DNA of 64,000 nt from Methylocaldum szegediense (GCF_949769195.1 NZ_OX458333.1:4622001-4686000), one strand, 5' to 3'. Counted from the stretch's first letter, positions 1 to 9,769 are shown. The notes: generated by a model from the sequence alone, not told the origin. Numbers and translations: made by a program.

Positions 1-555
1 CTGCTCTTCGTCGACCCCGAACTGTTTGGGACCGCCACCCATTTTCATGCCCGAAGATTTGAGTTCGAACGCTGGATTGATGCGGATCGCGACTCGGGCG
101 GGATAGCCGAGGCGTTCCGATTGCCGGGCGATCACATCCAACTCGTGAGCCGATTCCACGTTGATCAGAATTCCCGCTGCGATCGCGGAGGACAGCTCTT
201 CGGCGCGTTTGCCGGGACCTGCCATGCTAATGTGCTCGGGCGGCATGGGCGTGTCGAGCGCGACTTTCATCTCGCCTGCGGAAGCCACATCAAAGCCGTC
301 CACGAGACCCGCTAGATGTTGCACGACCGCTGGCATCGGGTTGGCCTTCATCGCGTAATGGAGGTGGATTTCCTTGGGAAGAAACTTGCGCAAATGTTCG
401 ACGCGTTCCGTAATGAGCCGGCGGTCGTAGACGTAAAACGGCGTTCGTCCGACGCGCTCGGCCAAACGCGTCAACCTCATGCCGCCCACGACCAGGCAGT
501 CATCTTCAACTGGAAATTGGGTCAAGGGAGCGTGGCGGGGAAGTTCCTTATTCAT
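1..555 (-). CDS. PLP-dependent decarboxylase, exosortase-A system-associated (partial)
   Basis: Fold-type III pyridoxal-phosphate decarboxylase of the diaminopimelate/ornithine decarboxylase superfamily, in the subfamily that travels with exosortase A (XrtA) polysaccharide loci. Only the first 185 codons are in the window; the frame stays open to base 1, so the C-terminal half is missing. The PLP-binding lysine is Lys70 in the motif HYAMKAN, within the N-terminal alanine-racemase-like barrel; downstream are typical barrel segments such as GFDVASAGE and RINPAFEL. The ATG at 555 overlaps the last bases of the acyl-CoA ligase (ATGAATAA overlap), so the two are translationally coupled. The substrate is not known for this subfamily; a role in making an exopolysaccharide or lipid precursor is inferred from neighbours. 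Confidence 0.88.
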   Translation of the reverse strand, partial: MNKELPRHAPLTQFPVEDDCLVVGGMRLTRLAERVGRTPFYVYDRRLITERVEHLRKFLPKEIHLHYAMKANPMPAVVQHLAGLVDGFDVASAGEMKVALDTPMPPEHISMAGPGKRAEELSSAIAAGILINVESAHELDVIARQSERLGYPARVAIRINPAFELKSSGMKMGGGPKQFGVDEEQ

Positions 556-2137
556 GAACACCTTCTTGGTAGAGGTAGGCGAACTGCGAAGCGAGTCGTT
601 TTCTATCGATTTTGCCGTTCGGGTTTCGCGGCAATTCAGGCAAAACCTGGATCGACACCGGCACCATGAAATTCGGGAGCCGCTGGCGGCAAGCGTTGAT
701 CAGGTCCTCGGTCTTGACCTCGGAGTAGCTGGCAGAAACGACGGCAACGATGGCTTGGCCTAGCATCGGATGAGGTACGCCGATCGCGGCCGCTTCCGAA
801 ACGAGTCCGGTCGAGTAGATGACTTCTTCGATTTCGGTCGGGCTGACCCGGTAACCCGAAGTCTTGATCATGTCGTCCTTGCGCCCGACGAAATAAAGAT
901 AACCTTCCTCGTCCATGGTTACGGTATCGCCGGACCAGACGGCGATTTCCGGTATGGGGAGTTCGTGTGGTCTTCCCGGTGCGGGCCGGAAACGTTCGGC
1001 GGTTTTCTCAGGATCATTCCAATAGCCCAAAGCGACCAACGACCCTCTATGCACCAATTCGCCGGGTTCGTGCGGTGCGCAGGGTGTACCGTCCTCGCGT
1101 ACGACCATGATTTCGGCGTTGGGAATCGCCTTGCCCATCGAGTCCGGGCGGCGATCGATCTGGTCGGGCGGAAGGTAAGTGGAGCGGAACGCCTCGGTCA
1201 GACCGTACATCAGGAAAAACTTGGCGTTTGGCGCGTTGTTACGGATGCGCTCCAGGGTCGCTTTCGGCATTTTCCCACCAGAATTGGTCATGTAGCGCAA
1301 ATGTTCATCGATGCTCGCCGGCCATTGCTGTTGTGCCAACTGGGCCCAAAGAGGTGGAACCGCCGCGAGTCCCGTGATGCGATAGCGCGTCAGAGCCGTG
1401 ATGACGTCCTTGGGTACGAGGTAATCCATCAACACGCAGCAGGCGCCTTTGAGCAGCGCCGTGGTTAGTTGGTTTAGCCCGTAGTCGAAGCTGAAAGGCA
1501 AAACGGCAAGAAGGCGGTCGTCGGGGACGATATCCAAATACTGGGCGACACTCTTGGCGCCGGTGACGATGTTTCGGTGCGACAGCACAACACCCTTGGG
1601 TTTACCGGTGCTGCCGGAAGTATAGAGAATGGCGGCCATATCGGTGTCGATGACGGAGGGCGTCGGGGCGGATGTTTCCAATTGCGACAAATCCGCCCAG
1701 CTCATGACCTGAATTCCGGGAATCTCGGGGAAAGATTCCGTCATATCGGTCAAGACCACGGTATGCAAATCGGTACAGGTCGCGAGCGCGCTCATCAAAC
1801 CCATGAAACGGCTTTGAGAGGTAATTAGAATCCTGACATTGCAGTCCCGCAGAATATGGGCAACCTGCTCGGCCTTGAGCACGGGATTGACGGGTACGAA
1901 TACTGCACCAGCCTGAGAAATGGCCAAATAGCTCGTGACCGTTTCGATCTGTTTGGGAAGGTAGACCGCGACACGCTGCTGACGCGAAAGTCCAATGGCC
2001 GATAACGATCGAGCCAATTTCGACACCATGGCGTCCAGTTCGCCGAAGCAGAGGCTGGCGTCGTGGATCTGTATCGCGGTGCTGTAAGGTGTTTTTTCGG
2101 CTGTCCTCGTCAGTAACTCATGAACTAATACAGGCAT
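548..2137 (-). CDS. Acyl-CoA ligase (AMP-forming), exosortase-A system-associated
   Basis: A 529-residue member of the ANL (acyl-CoA synthetase/adenylation) superfamily that activates a carboxylic acid by adenylation and then thioesterification. Visible motifs are the phosphate-binding loop YTSGSTGKPKGVVLSH (about residues 172-187), the YGLTE adenine-pocket motif (about 315), and the C-terminal hinge region GRKDDMIKTSGYRVSPTEIE with the catalytic lysine near the end (PNGKIDRKRL). Length is normal for the family. It precedes and overlaps the PLP decarboxylase, the arrangement typical of XrtA/PEP-CTERM loci, where both are assumed to serve exopolysaccharide or small-molecule precursor synthesis. 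The natural acyl substrate cannot be read from sequence. Confidence 0.9.
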   Translation of the reverse strand: MPVLVHELLTRTAEKTPYSTAIQIHDASLCFGELDAMVSKLARSLSAIGLSRQQRVAVYLPKQIETVTSYLAISQAGAVFVPVNPVLKAEQVAHILRDCNVRILITSQSRFMGLMSALATCTDLHTVVLTDMTESFPEIPGIQVMSWADLSQLETSAPTPSVIDTDMAAILYTSGSTGKPKGVVLSHRNIVTGAKSVAQYLDIVPDDRLLAVLPFSFDYGLNQLTTALLKGACCVLMDYLVPKDVITALTRYRITGLAAVPPLWAQLAQQQWPASIDEHLRYMTNSGGKMPKATLERIRNNAPNAKFFLMYGLTEAFRSTYLPPDQIDRRPDSMGKAIPNAEIMVVREDGTPCAPHEPGELVHRGSLVALGYWNDPEKTAERFRPAPGRPHELPIPEIAVWSGDTVTMDEEGYLYFVGRKDDMIKTSGYRVSPTEIEEVIYSTGLVSEAAAIGVPHPMLGQAIVAVVSASYSEVKTEDLINACRQRLPNFMVPVSIQVLPELPRNPNGKIDRKRLASQFAYLYQEGVHE

Positions 2138-2650
2138 GGCTTATTCTTGTGATTGATTAAGATTTGCCGGCGCATAAGTCGACGGGCGCCTGGAAAACTT
2201 GGATAACTATACTATAACTTCCGAGGTACAATTATCGTCCATCATGCCAGCATCACTAGCCTGGCCAGGCACCCACAAGGCGAGCGATCGTATCGGTACC
2301 GCAATCGATGCCAATACGGCAGTACATCGGACCGTATGCCCGCATTGCTTTAACCAGCGGTGAATTCGGTTCAGAACTTTGAGTTGACGACTTAGCCGTT
2401 ACTTAAAACGGGCCGCGGCTCGGTGGCAGCGCGAATAAGCGCCATCTGCGAATGGATGATGGTGCTCCTCGTACAACAGCACGTCAACGCCAGGAACAGC
2501 TGTCGACTCCAGGGGAGTATCCTCTCCTTGCGTTAATTTAGTGCGCAGGCGAGCTTGACGATATCGGATGAACTCAGCGGCGCTTTGGCAGGTGCCCGAA
2601 AAGCTCTTGGTTTCCCGGATTAAGCAAAAGTTTCCGCGGAGTATCGGATT
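2138..2650. other. Intergenic region with a possible decayed minus-strand ORF
   Basis: About 510 bases without a convincing gene. On the minus strand an ATG overlaps the stop of the downstream VanZ/ligase gene (ATGAGTGA) but closes after 12 codons. In another frame a stop-free stretch of about 80 codons runs from about 2640 to a TAA at 2399-2401 without a start codon or a recognisable motif. This could be a frameshifted remnant gene or chance. The promoter of the acyl-CoA ligase should lie in the A+T-rich part near 2190-2230, but no clear -35/-10 pair is seen. Confidence 0.3.
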
Positions 2651-5600
2651 TCACTCATGAGTCATACTCCGCAAGAACCGCCGTACCGGACGTTCAGTAT
2701 GTGGGTTACGCACCAGAACGCCTATACCGAACGCTCCGAGATAGAACAGCATAGACAGTCGCGCGGTATCCATCGTGCTGCCGAATAATCCGACAGTAAG
2801 AAACCCTATCAGTGAGCCGGCCAGCAACGCGGCTTCAAGATCTCCCTTCAACAAGACCGGCCACAGGTTTATTCCGGCGCCGACCAACAATAGGGCAAAG
2901 GCCGCCAATCCCAATACGCCTTGCGCGAAGTACATCTCCACCACTTGTTGGTCAATGTGCCAAGATTCCTTCTGATCACTTACGAGTAACCATCGTGCGA
3001 TCCCTTCGTCGAATTCTCCGTTAGCCACTAGCTCGCGTCCGTCTTTCGTTTTGAGGCTGACGGCGTCCACGTCCAGCATGTGAGCTGACTTGTTGTGCAG
3101 GGACAGCTTTACCGAGCGGTGAGGCCAGTTACCGCCCGCGCCGAGTTTTCCCGAGTTCACCTCGACAGTGACCGTGTTCCATGATCCATCGGACGAGTGT
3201 GAGCGCAACTCCGCCCCGCCACATTCGAAGGAATAAAGTAGCGCCTTTTCACAAAGTGGAGTTCCGAGAGTGCCTTCACCTTCAGGCTGGCGAATTCGTG
3301 CAGACAGTAGGTAACGTTCGCCGGGTTCAACATCGACAATCTGGTCGAGGAAAACCGTCTCGCCGGCACCGAGACGCAGGAAAGAATTGTCGCCCTCGCG
3401 CATGACGGTGAAAGTACCTGGTACTTTGGCCGTTTCCGCTCCCAGCGCGTAGAGAATGGGATATTGCCCGAAGCCCATTCCAATTAGTGTTGTTATCGGT
3501 CCGTCATCCATTAAACCCAGAGCGCGCTCCCAATGCGCTTCCCGAGTAGAGAGATCCTCCGAGATGCGTGCCAGCCGAGATTGAGCGAATCCGCCGGAAA
3601 GTACGGGAACAGCGGCGGCGATCGACGCCGTCAAAAGTCCGGCGAGCGCCAGCCAGCGATGGATCGGAAATTCCTTCGGCCGTCGCAGGATGCTCCACAG
3701 GATCGGCACCAATCCTGCGATGAGGCCGGCGTAGCCGCCGCGCGAGAAAGTCACCAGCATGGCATAGCTGGCGCATGCGGCGTAGGCGAGGCCGAGTAGT
3801 TTCAGTAGCCAGTGGCGTGCCGTGAGTACGGAAACGACAAGCGCTGGAAAAGCGAAGGCAATGAAGGCTTCAATGTAGGCGCCACCCGTGTTCATGCTGG
3901 CGAAGGTCCCAGTTACGCGAAACACATTTTCGAAATCTCTGAGCCCGACGTATATGTGACGTTCCCATAAAACGGCCAGCGTAACCGCTGCCAAGCCGGT
4001 GACCAAACCGTTTCTCATCAGGCGGAGGGCTGCTCCACAATTCTCCTCGGGCACGCGTCGCATCAGAGGTACGAACAACAGCGCCCACAAGAGTCCTTTG
4101 CCGACCAACCAAGCGGTGAGTGGTGAATGAGAACTGTCCAAGATGGTGCCTTCATTGTCCAAAAGTGGCCACAAACCGCGCGCACTTGAAAGCAACCAGC
4201 TTAGCCACAAGAGCGCTGCGGCCCATGACACACTTCGGTTCGGCCAAGGCCGCGGCTTTATCCCATAAGTTCGCAGATAGATTACGGCGATGGTAACGAG
4301 CACGGTCAGGTCGAACTCGTCCAGCATCAAACGGCCGGTCCAAGGGCTTAAATCGAGCGCCGGTAAAAGAGCGGGAATTACGAACAGCCATCCGCCGGGG
4401 TGGCGCCACAACCACACCGCGTAACCGACCAATGCGGCGACCAGCCACGGCATGCCGGCTGAATAAAATAGAATGCCGACAACAGCAGCCAATGCTGCGG
4501 CCAAAGCGATGAACACGCCAAAAGGGTGTGGTGCACTATACGTAGGCATCGGTGTTTTTGAATGTTGTGCCGAGGGGTGCTCTTGGACTCGTTCGGGGCT
4601 CGGCCGCGTGGTCCGTTCTCGGCCACCGGTCAAGATTGCTCCGACCCAATGGGCCAGTGCGTAGGCCGCTGCCGCGCTCGCTGCGGCAATCAGCAGATTA
4701 GTGAAATCCGGATGCTTGGGCGGAACCAAAAGCTTGCCGAATTCGACGGGCAACGCCAGCGCGGCGGCGAACAACGACGCTTGCAGCACCCCTGGTTTTT
4801 CGGTTCCGCTCCCATGAGTGCGCCTTGCCCAGATAGCAAGCCCAATCGGGGCGTACATGCCCGCCTGGGCGAGTAGGCTCACCAACGCAGCCTGTTCGGT
4901 CGTGTAATAGTGATAATAAAAAGGAATGAACCGGACATCAGCCAGACGAGCGACAGCATCGCCGAGGGGCAGCCAGGCGGACGAGAACCAGCCGCTGACG
5001 GCAAGCAGTGCTAGTAGATATGGAACCGCAGCGAAGGGGATGATCGTTTTAATGATCCAAGCCAAGGCTACGGGGCCATACCGGCGGAGGAGTCGGCCGA
5101 TCGCTGCGCCCACCACCAGTCCCACTCCGCGCCACAGCACCGATAGCCCTTGGCTCACACCTGATGCGAGCAGTAACTGAAACGGTTCCAGGATGAGGCC
5201 TAGTACCGCGCCTATCAGGAAGATACGGCGAAACCGCAAGACAGGAGCGGCGAGAGCGATGAAAGTCCCAAGCGGAGCGATGGCGAGAATCTCGCTGACC
5301 TGGCGCGCCGTGCAACGCAGCCAGCCGCTGCAGTTACCGGCGATTAGCCACCCCCAATTGTCCGAATTCAATTTCCATTCGAGTTCTCGGGCCGAGAGCA
5401 CGAAATCGTAGGGAAACATGGACAGCAGGAGATACAGCACCGAGTAGGCGATGATCGCCGCATATAAGGACGAGCGTCCGCCTTCGGCGAAGGCGTCCAA
5501 CAAGCGCACGATGCGCCATCGTCCCAGACTGAAAAGGGCAATGCCGCCGATCGAGCCCAGTGTCTCGGCCAAGAGATCGTTCAAGGAGACCGTGCGCGGC

Positions 5601-6127
5601 GCGAAGAATATCTGGATGAACTCCACCGCAATCGCGACCGCGATGCAGAACGCGAAGACCGCTAGCGTGGTTAGATGACGCAGTGCTGCGGTCGAGCGCA
5701 TGCCGACGGCCGAGGCGCAGCCCAGGAATGCCAAAGGTACATAAAGCACGATGTTGGCTATCCAGTCGGCTCTTGATTCGATCCCGAGGTCCAGATATCT
5801 GATCGCGGCGAATTGTTCGAGCGCTTCATCGAACGAGTAGTCGCGGAACTCGAAAGGTACCAGGCTCCCATAGACAACGAATACGAGGTAGGCCAAGAAC
5901 CCGAAGAAGGCATTACGGCGATCGGCTGTCAGCATATCTATCGGTCGGATATCAACTTCGTCGCGGAGGTGGAAGAGACTTTCTGGTGGTATTTTTTTAA
6001 CGGCGACAGCCAAACCGTACGCCGCATTTCGGATTAATTCAATCGAAAAAGCAGAAGTTTTCGATTTCGCCCACTGTATTGGTGCAACTCCGCGACCGTA
6101 AGGAATTGTCACGCCGAAGTTTTGCAA
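2651..6127 (-). CDS. VanZ-like / O-antigen ligase-type polymerase fusion, polytopic membrane protein
   Basis: A very long (1158-residue) integral membrane protein. The N-terminal half carries a VanZ-like segment (VPFEF followed by DWIANIVLYVPLAFLG, about 90-150) and a second similar segment (FIPFYYHYYTTEQAALVSL, about 400), each with several hydrophobic helices. The C-terminal half has Wzy/O-antigen ligase hallmarks: many helices, MLVTFSRGGYAGLIAGLVP (about 810) and LIGMGFGQYP (about 895), and a large soluble segment after the latter (about 915-1060) before the final helices. In most XrtA loci the VanZ protein and the exosortase-A-associated O-glycosylation ligase are separate genes; here they are one frame. 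Likely role: polymerising or ligating exopolysaccharide at the inner membrane. The start is uncertain; an ATG about 65 codons further in (MLTADRRNAFFGF) precedes the first helix. Confidence 0.75.
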   Translation of the reverse strand: MQNFGVTIPYGRGVAPIQWAKSKTSAFSIELIRNAAYGLAVAVKKIPPESLFHLRDEVDIRPIDMLTADRRNAFFGFLAYLVFVVYGSLVPFEFRDYSFDEALEQFAAIRYLDLGIESRADWIANIVLYVPLAFLGCASAVGMRSTAALRHLTTLAVFAFCIAVAIAVEFIQIFFAPRTVSLNDLLAETLGSIGGIALFSLGRWRIVRLLDAFAEGGRSSLYAAIIAYSVLYLLLSMFPYDFVLSARELEWKLNSDNWGWLIAGNCSGWLRCTARQVSEILAIAPLGTFIALAAPVLRFRRIFLIGAVLGLILEPFQLLLASGVSQGLSVLWRGVGLVVGAAIGRLLRRYGPVALAWIIKTIIPFAAVPYLLALLAVSGWFSSAWLPLGDAVARLADVRFIPFYYHYYTTEQAALVSLLAQAGMYAPIGLAIWARRTHGSGTEKPGVLQASLFAAALALPVEFGKLLVPPKHPDFTNLLIAAASAAAAYALAHWVGAILTGGRERTTRPSPERVQEHPSAQHSKTPMPTYSAPHPFGVFIALAAALAAVVGILFYSAGMPWLVAALVGYAVWLWRHPGGWLFVIPALLPALDLSPWTGRLMLDEFDLTVLVTIAVIYLRTYGIKPRPWPNRSVSWAAALLWLSWLLSSARGLWPLLDNEGTILDSSHSPLTAWLVGKGLLWALLFVPLMRRVPEENCGAALRLMRNGLVTGLAAVTLAVLWERHIYVGLRDFENVFRVTGTFASMNTGGAYIEAFIAFAFPALVVSVLTARHWLLKLLGLAYAACASYAMLVTFSRGGYAGLIAGLVPILWSILRRPKEFPIHRWLALAGLLTASIAAAVPVLSGGFAQSRLARISEDLSTREAHWERALGLMDDGPITTLIGMGFGQYPILYALGAETAKVPGTFTVMREGDNSFLRLGAGETVFLDQIVDVEPGERYLLSARIRQPEGEGTLGTPLCEKALLYSFECGGAELRSHSSDGSWNTVTVEVNSGKLGAGGNWPHRSVKLSLHNKSAHMLDVDAVSLKTKDGRELVANGEFDEGIARWLLVSDQKESWHIDQQVVEMYFAQGVLGLAAFALLLVGAGINLWPVLLKGDLEAALLAGSLIGFLTVGLFGSTMDTARLSMLFYLGAFGIGVLVRNPHTERPVRRFLRSMTHE

Positions 6128-6259
6128 TGAGAATCAGCTGATGAAGCCTAAAGGAAGCTTTGGTCATGCCCTTCGGCAAACCTGTCGAACAGCATGAACG
6201 CAACCGACTTGTTCGGAGCTTCGTTAAGCAGCGCCTATTGGATCGTGATAGGGAACGAC

Positions 6260-6583
6260 ATGACGAACACTCATACTACCTGGACACCGCAACGCCTGGC
6301 TGAATGGGAACGAACCCGCGCCAGGGGAAAGCGCCACTTCATCTGGACCCATGGAGTCTTGAAATGGGGCGGCTTCATGTTCGTTTTTTCGACCGTGGTT
6401 TTTCAACATCAGGTTTTCGGCGATATCTTCAGTACTCAGGGTAATCTTCCGTTTCGCCTGCTGTTGGGGGCTTCGGTCTGGACCTTTGTGGGCTATCTCT
6501 ACGGCCGGTCGAGATGGGCTCGTAACGAGCAGGAATACGCGAAACTAAAGGCATCCCGGAACAATGGCACGTTCGTTCCATAA
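6260..6583 (+). CDS. Small two-helix membrane protein of unknown function
   Basis: A 107-residue protein I do not recognise by name. I choose the ATG at 6260 because a purine-rich AGGGA stretch precedes it; an upstream ATG at 6194 would add 22 residues that look non-coding. The N-terminus is polar and basic (WTPQRLAEWERTRARGKRHF), followed by two hydrophobic segments (around WGGFMFVFSTVVFQ and LPFRLLLGASVWTFVGYLYG) and a charged tail. The topology suggests a small inner-membrane hairpin. It stands alone between two minus-strand transcription units. Confidence 0.6.
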   Translation: MTNTHTTWTPQRLAEWERTRARGKRHFIWTHGVLKWGGFMFVFSTVVFQHQVFGDIFSTQGNLPFRLLLGASVWTFVGYLYGRSRWARNEQEYAKLKASRNNGTFVP

Positions 6584-6749
6584 TGCCCGTGCACCGAGGC
6601 TTATAGATCGGGCAAGGCGCAGTCGGGTGTGAGCTGGCCATTGGTCGCTGAGTTCAAGGCGTGCGGTAGCCCAGCGGAACGGACTGCGACGATCGTGGAT
6701 CGGGAATCGCTTGCTGATCGAACCTGAGAGGTATTCGTTCCGAGCGTCC

Positions 6750-7829
6750 TTAAGTCAAATGCCCGCCATGCCCGGCGGTTCCAGGATCCAGTAGGTAATG
6801 CGGTCCGACCGGCTTACAGCCGCCTTCGACCGGGTCGTCCGCGAGCAGCATTGGCGTGTCCAGGTCGACCCACTGAAACCCTCCGAGCCCTGCCGCGAAA
6901 TGCGCGCTGAAACCCATCGCCAAGTGCGTTTCGACCATGCCGCCGATCATCAGAGCGACGCCGCCGGCGCGGGCGATAGCGGCGATGTCAAGCGCTTGAA
7001 CCACGCCGCACTTGGCCAGTTTTATGTTGATGACCTGGGCGAGGCGATGCGTCACGATGCGGAGAGCGTCTTCCGGCGTGCGGCAAGATTCGCCGGCGGC
7101 TACCGGCATGCCCGCTTCTCGCGCCAGTTTTCCGAGACCGTCCCAGTCTTCTCGGGCCACGGGTTGTTCAAGCAGGTTCGGCTCGATGCCGGCCTGCCGA
7201 AGTTCCCGGAGCAGAATCAGAACCTCTTCGGCCGTGTAGCCGGCATTGGCGTCCAGGATTAAACGGCACCCGGGATGGCCGCGTTTTATGGCAAGGAGCC
7301 GCGCGATGTCGTCGGAGCGGTCCAGGCCGATTTTCACCTTGAGGATTTCGAAGCCTTCTTCACGGTATCGGCGGGCGAGGGCTTCCGCTTCGTCGGCAGC
7401 GCAAATCGGTATGGTGATGTCGGTCGCCAACCGATTCTGAAATCCGCCGAAAAAATGGAATAGAGGAATCCCGCAACTGTGGGCCAGCGCGTCCATCGAG
7501 GCCATTTCGATTCCGGCCCGGACCGAGGGGAGACCCGGGATCCGTTCCAGGAGTTCCGCCGCGATTCGCCGCCATTCGCCCGCTGCTTGTCCCACCAAGC
7601 TGGAGGCTTCCCGGGTCAGCGCGTCGAATGCCGTGGCTTGATCCTCGGCCGTCACCGGGGGCAGTGTCGGTGTTTCACCCCAACCCACCGCGCCATCGGA
7701 GAGCGTGATCTGCACCGCAAGATTGCGGACATGATCGAGTCTCGACGAGGCAATCGTAAACGGCGCGATCAGCGGCACGTCCAGCTTATGGATCTCGATT
7801 CGCCTGATCTCAAGATTTGCGGATTTCAT
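6750..7829 (-). CDS. Dipeptide epimerase (L-Ala-D/L-Glu epimerase-like, enolase superfamily)
   Basis: A 359-residue member of the muconate-lactonizing subgroup of the enolase superfamily. Catalytic and metal-binding features are in order: KVKIG (KxK base motif, about residue 158), DANAGYT (first metal Asp), LEQPV (second metal Glu), AAGES (third metal position, Glu) and NIKLAKCGV (second catalytic lysine). This pattern fits dipeptide epimerases that convert L-Ala-D-Glu released during murein recycling. The ATG at 7829 lies 8 bases after the stop of mepA, so both are probably co-transcribed and serve peptidoglycan turnover. The frame remains open far upstream of 7829, but that extension is a shadow of mepA. 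Exact dipeptide specificity is not determined. Confidence 0.85.
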   Translation of the reverse strand: MKSANLEIRRIEIHKLDVPLIAPFTIASSRLDHVRNLAVQITLSDGAVGWGETPTLPPVTAEDQATAFDALTREASSLVGQAAGEWRRIAAELLERIPGLPSVRAGIEMASMDALAHSCGIPLFHFFGGFQNRLATDITIPICAADEAEALARRYREEGFEILKVKIGLDRSDDIARLLAIKRGHPGCRLILDANAGYTAEEVLILLRELRQAGIEPNLLEQPVAREDWDGLGKLAREAGMPVAAGESCRTPEDALRIVTHRLAQVINIKLAKCGVVQALDIAAIARAGGVALMIGGMVETHLAMGFSAHFAAGLGGFQWVDLDTPMLLADDPVEGGCKPVGPHYLLDPGTAGHGGHLT

Positions 7830-7837
7830 CGACAAAC

Positions 7838-8653
7838 CTAATCGCCATTTAACAGTGCTTGACACGCTTCGGGCATTGGGGGTTTCGGCGGTGCCGGCTT
7901 GGCCGGGCCAGGCGGGTGTTTCTGGAACCACCAGGACAAGCTGGAATCGCAGCCATCGCCCGGTGGAACCGGGTCCTGCCGGATGCATTCGGGGCTGTCC
8001 GACGGACATACTAGGCGTACATGGAAATGGTCGTCGTGGCCGAACCACGGGCGAATCTTTTGTAACCAGCTGCGATCGCCTTGAACGGTTCGACAAAGTT
8101 CGCGCTTGATATGTGCGTTCACGAAGATCCGGTCGACCTCGGGGATGGTTGCCGCCAGCTTCAACAATCGTTCGTGCTGTCTGCTCCAAAGCCGACGATT
8201 GAGGCCGTTTCCAGCGCGGTTCAAGAGACTCGGGGCGGGAATGTTGGCACGCCATCGGTCGGCGTTCCTAAAGAGTCCCGGGTCGAGGTTGAACCAGATA
8301 TCGGCGTCCAGCCCTGTCTGATGGCTGCGATGGCCGAAGGGCATGGGGCCTCCTCGGGCTTGGGAGAGATCGCCGACCTGGATCACGCCGATGGCTTCGT
8401 GGGCTCGCGCGCCTAGGGTGCGGATCGTGCGGATCAACGAGGGGTGGCCGAAGTAGCGTTTGCGTTCCAGATGCATGACCAGATAGCCGTCGCCTTCGGT
8501 TGGGAGTTCGGCCGCCCCAGCTATGCAGCCGTTGGTGGTTTGGCCTATCACACGCGGCGGACCGGCGGTCGGGCCGGGGACGGCTGCCCAGGGATTGGCG
8601 AGTAGTGCGGTCGGAAAGCCGAGAAAAATCAGTGCTCGTCGAATCGAACGCAT
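7838..8653 (-). CDS. mepA: Penicillin-insensitive murein endopeptidase MepA
   Basis: A 271-residue LAS-type zinc metallopeptidase that cleaves D-Ala-meso-DAP cross-links in periplasmic peptidoglycan. The ATG at 8653 has an AACAGGG ribosome-binding stretch and begins a signal peptide (basic MRSIRR, hydrophobic core, cleavage near LANPWA). A GTG 24 bases further upstream is less likely. Conserved features are FGHRSHQTGLDADIW, which supplies the HxxxxxxD zinc ligands, and the HDDHFHVR motif near residue 205. Several cysteines expected for MepA disulfides are present. The gene sits 33 bases after the coiled-coil gene and 8 bases before the dipeptide epimerase, suggesting one wall-turnover operon. 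Confidence 0.9.
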   Translation of the reverse strand: MRSIRRALIFLGFPTALLANPWAAVPGPTAGPPRVIGQTTNGCIAGAAELPTEGDGYLVMHLERKRYFGHPSLIRTIRTLGARAHEAIGVIQVGDLSQARGGPMPFGHRSHQTGLDADIWFNLDPGLFRNADRWRANIPAPSLLNRAGNGLNRRLWSRQHERLLKLAATIPEVDRIFVNAHIKRELCRTVQGDRSWLQKIRPWFGHDDHFHVRLVCPSDSPECIRQDPVPPGDGCDSSLSWWFQKHPPGPAKPAPPKPPMPEACQALLNGD

Positions 8654-8686
8654 GGTGACCCTGTTGAGAGCGTGCACCGGACAGGT

Positions 8687-9769
8687 CTATTCGTTGCCGG
8701 GGTTTTTCACGACGCCGGGGTCCTGCGGATTCAGCGATTTCGGGTTTTCACCCAGAGGGAACCGGCGCTTAGCGTTGATGATCCAGCCTTTGGCCTTGGC
8801 GACTTTGACGTCGCGTATTTCATCCTCCAGGAGCAAACGCTGACGTTCCAAGACGAGGAGTTCGATTTCCCGCTTGAGGTGGTTTTCTATGTCGTCGAAA
8901 GCTTTGGCTCGGCGCGTTTTCTCGCTGAGCTCGGCTTCGAGCTCCATCTGTTTCAACTGGCTTTCATGGCGAATCCGCGCCTCGCGAAGGCGCAGCTCGG
9001 CGTCGTAACGCTCGGCCGTCCGGGTTTCTTCCGCAGTGATCTCGGCGCGATCGTGCTCGGCCTCTTGATTCCGCAGTGCCTCGCGCAATTCGGCTTCGCG
9101 TCGCATCAACTCGAGCATCCGCTCCTCGTGTTCCAGCCGAAGCTTGCGTTCGGTGGTTTCGCGGTCGTATTGCTCTCTCGCCAGGCTTTCGCTCAGTTGA
9201 CGGCGGCGTCGGATCAGTTCGAGATAGATGCCGTTGTGTTTGGAGTCGATGGTGTCCGCATGCTTTTCGATATTTTCGAGATCGGCGAACTCAGTTCGTA
9301 TCGTGCATCGCGCACGGCATTGAATGTTGTGCGTCACTAGTAGTTCGTTGACGGCGTTCTCGATACGGCGCTCCATGCGAGCAGGATCATCGTCGAGTTG
9401 GTTCCGCTCCAGCCGTCTCAGCTCCGTTTCAGCCGCGTCCTGCACCAGCGTCCGATAGTTAGCTTTGATATAGGCGCCGAGGTTTTCGATGTGCTCAAAG
9501 TTTTCACAGGCATACTTCACGGTCGGTTGAAACCGGATCGCCAGTTCCGCCTCGATGGTGCAAAGAGCACCGAGTTTTAACGGTTCTAAGGTGATTTGCC
9601 AATCCTCGATCTTCAGTTCATATACGCGGTGGTAGAAACGCCGGACGAAGCGTTTGGGACGGGGAAACACGCGGCGATAAGGGCCGAGAACCGACACGAC
9701 GACGCGGCGCTCGCCTTCGAAACCCGCTTCCCAATACGAGTCGGGGTCGGGGGGACTGTTCTCAAACAT
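8687..9769 (-). CDS. Coiled-coil protein with SPFH-like N-terminal region, unknown function
   Basis: A 360-residue protein I cannot name. Residues 1-170 form a compact, mixed-charge domain (VVSVLGPYRRVFPRPK, then IRTEFADLENIEKHAD) that recalls the SPFH/band-7 fold; this is a pattern impression only. Residues about 185-330 are a long uninterrupted, heavily charged coiled coil (Arg/Glu/Leu-rich), followed by a short Pro/Asn-rich tail. There is no signal peptide or membrane helix, so it is probably cytoplasmic. Its ATG overlaps the stop of the upstream membrane-protein gene by 8 bases, and that partner also has a coiled coil, so the two likely work as a pair. Confidence 0.7.
   Translation of the reverse strand: MFENSPPDPDSYWEAGFEGERRVVVSVLGPYRRVFPRPKRFVRRFYHRVYELKIEDWQITLEPLKLGALCTIEAELAIRFQPTVKYACENFEHIENLGAYIKANYRTLVQDAAETELRRLERNQLDDDPARMERRIENAVNELLVTHNIQCRARCTIRTEFADLENIEKHADTIDSKHNGIYLELIRRRRQLSESLAREQYDRETTERKLRLEHEERMLELMRREAELREALRNQEAEHDRAEITAEETRTAERYDAELRLREARIRHESQLKQMELEAELSEKTRRAKAFDDIENHLKREIELLVLERQRLLLEDEIRDVKVAKAKGWIINAKRRFPLGENPKSLNPQDPGVVKNPGNE

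Noticed and set aside
7830-8255. 142-codon N-terminal extension of the dipeptide epimerase frame
   Set aside because: Overlaps mepA on the same strand in another frame; the family start and 8-base spacing support the ATG at 7829.
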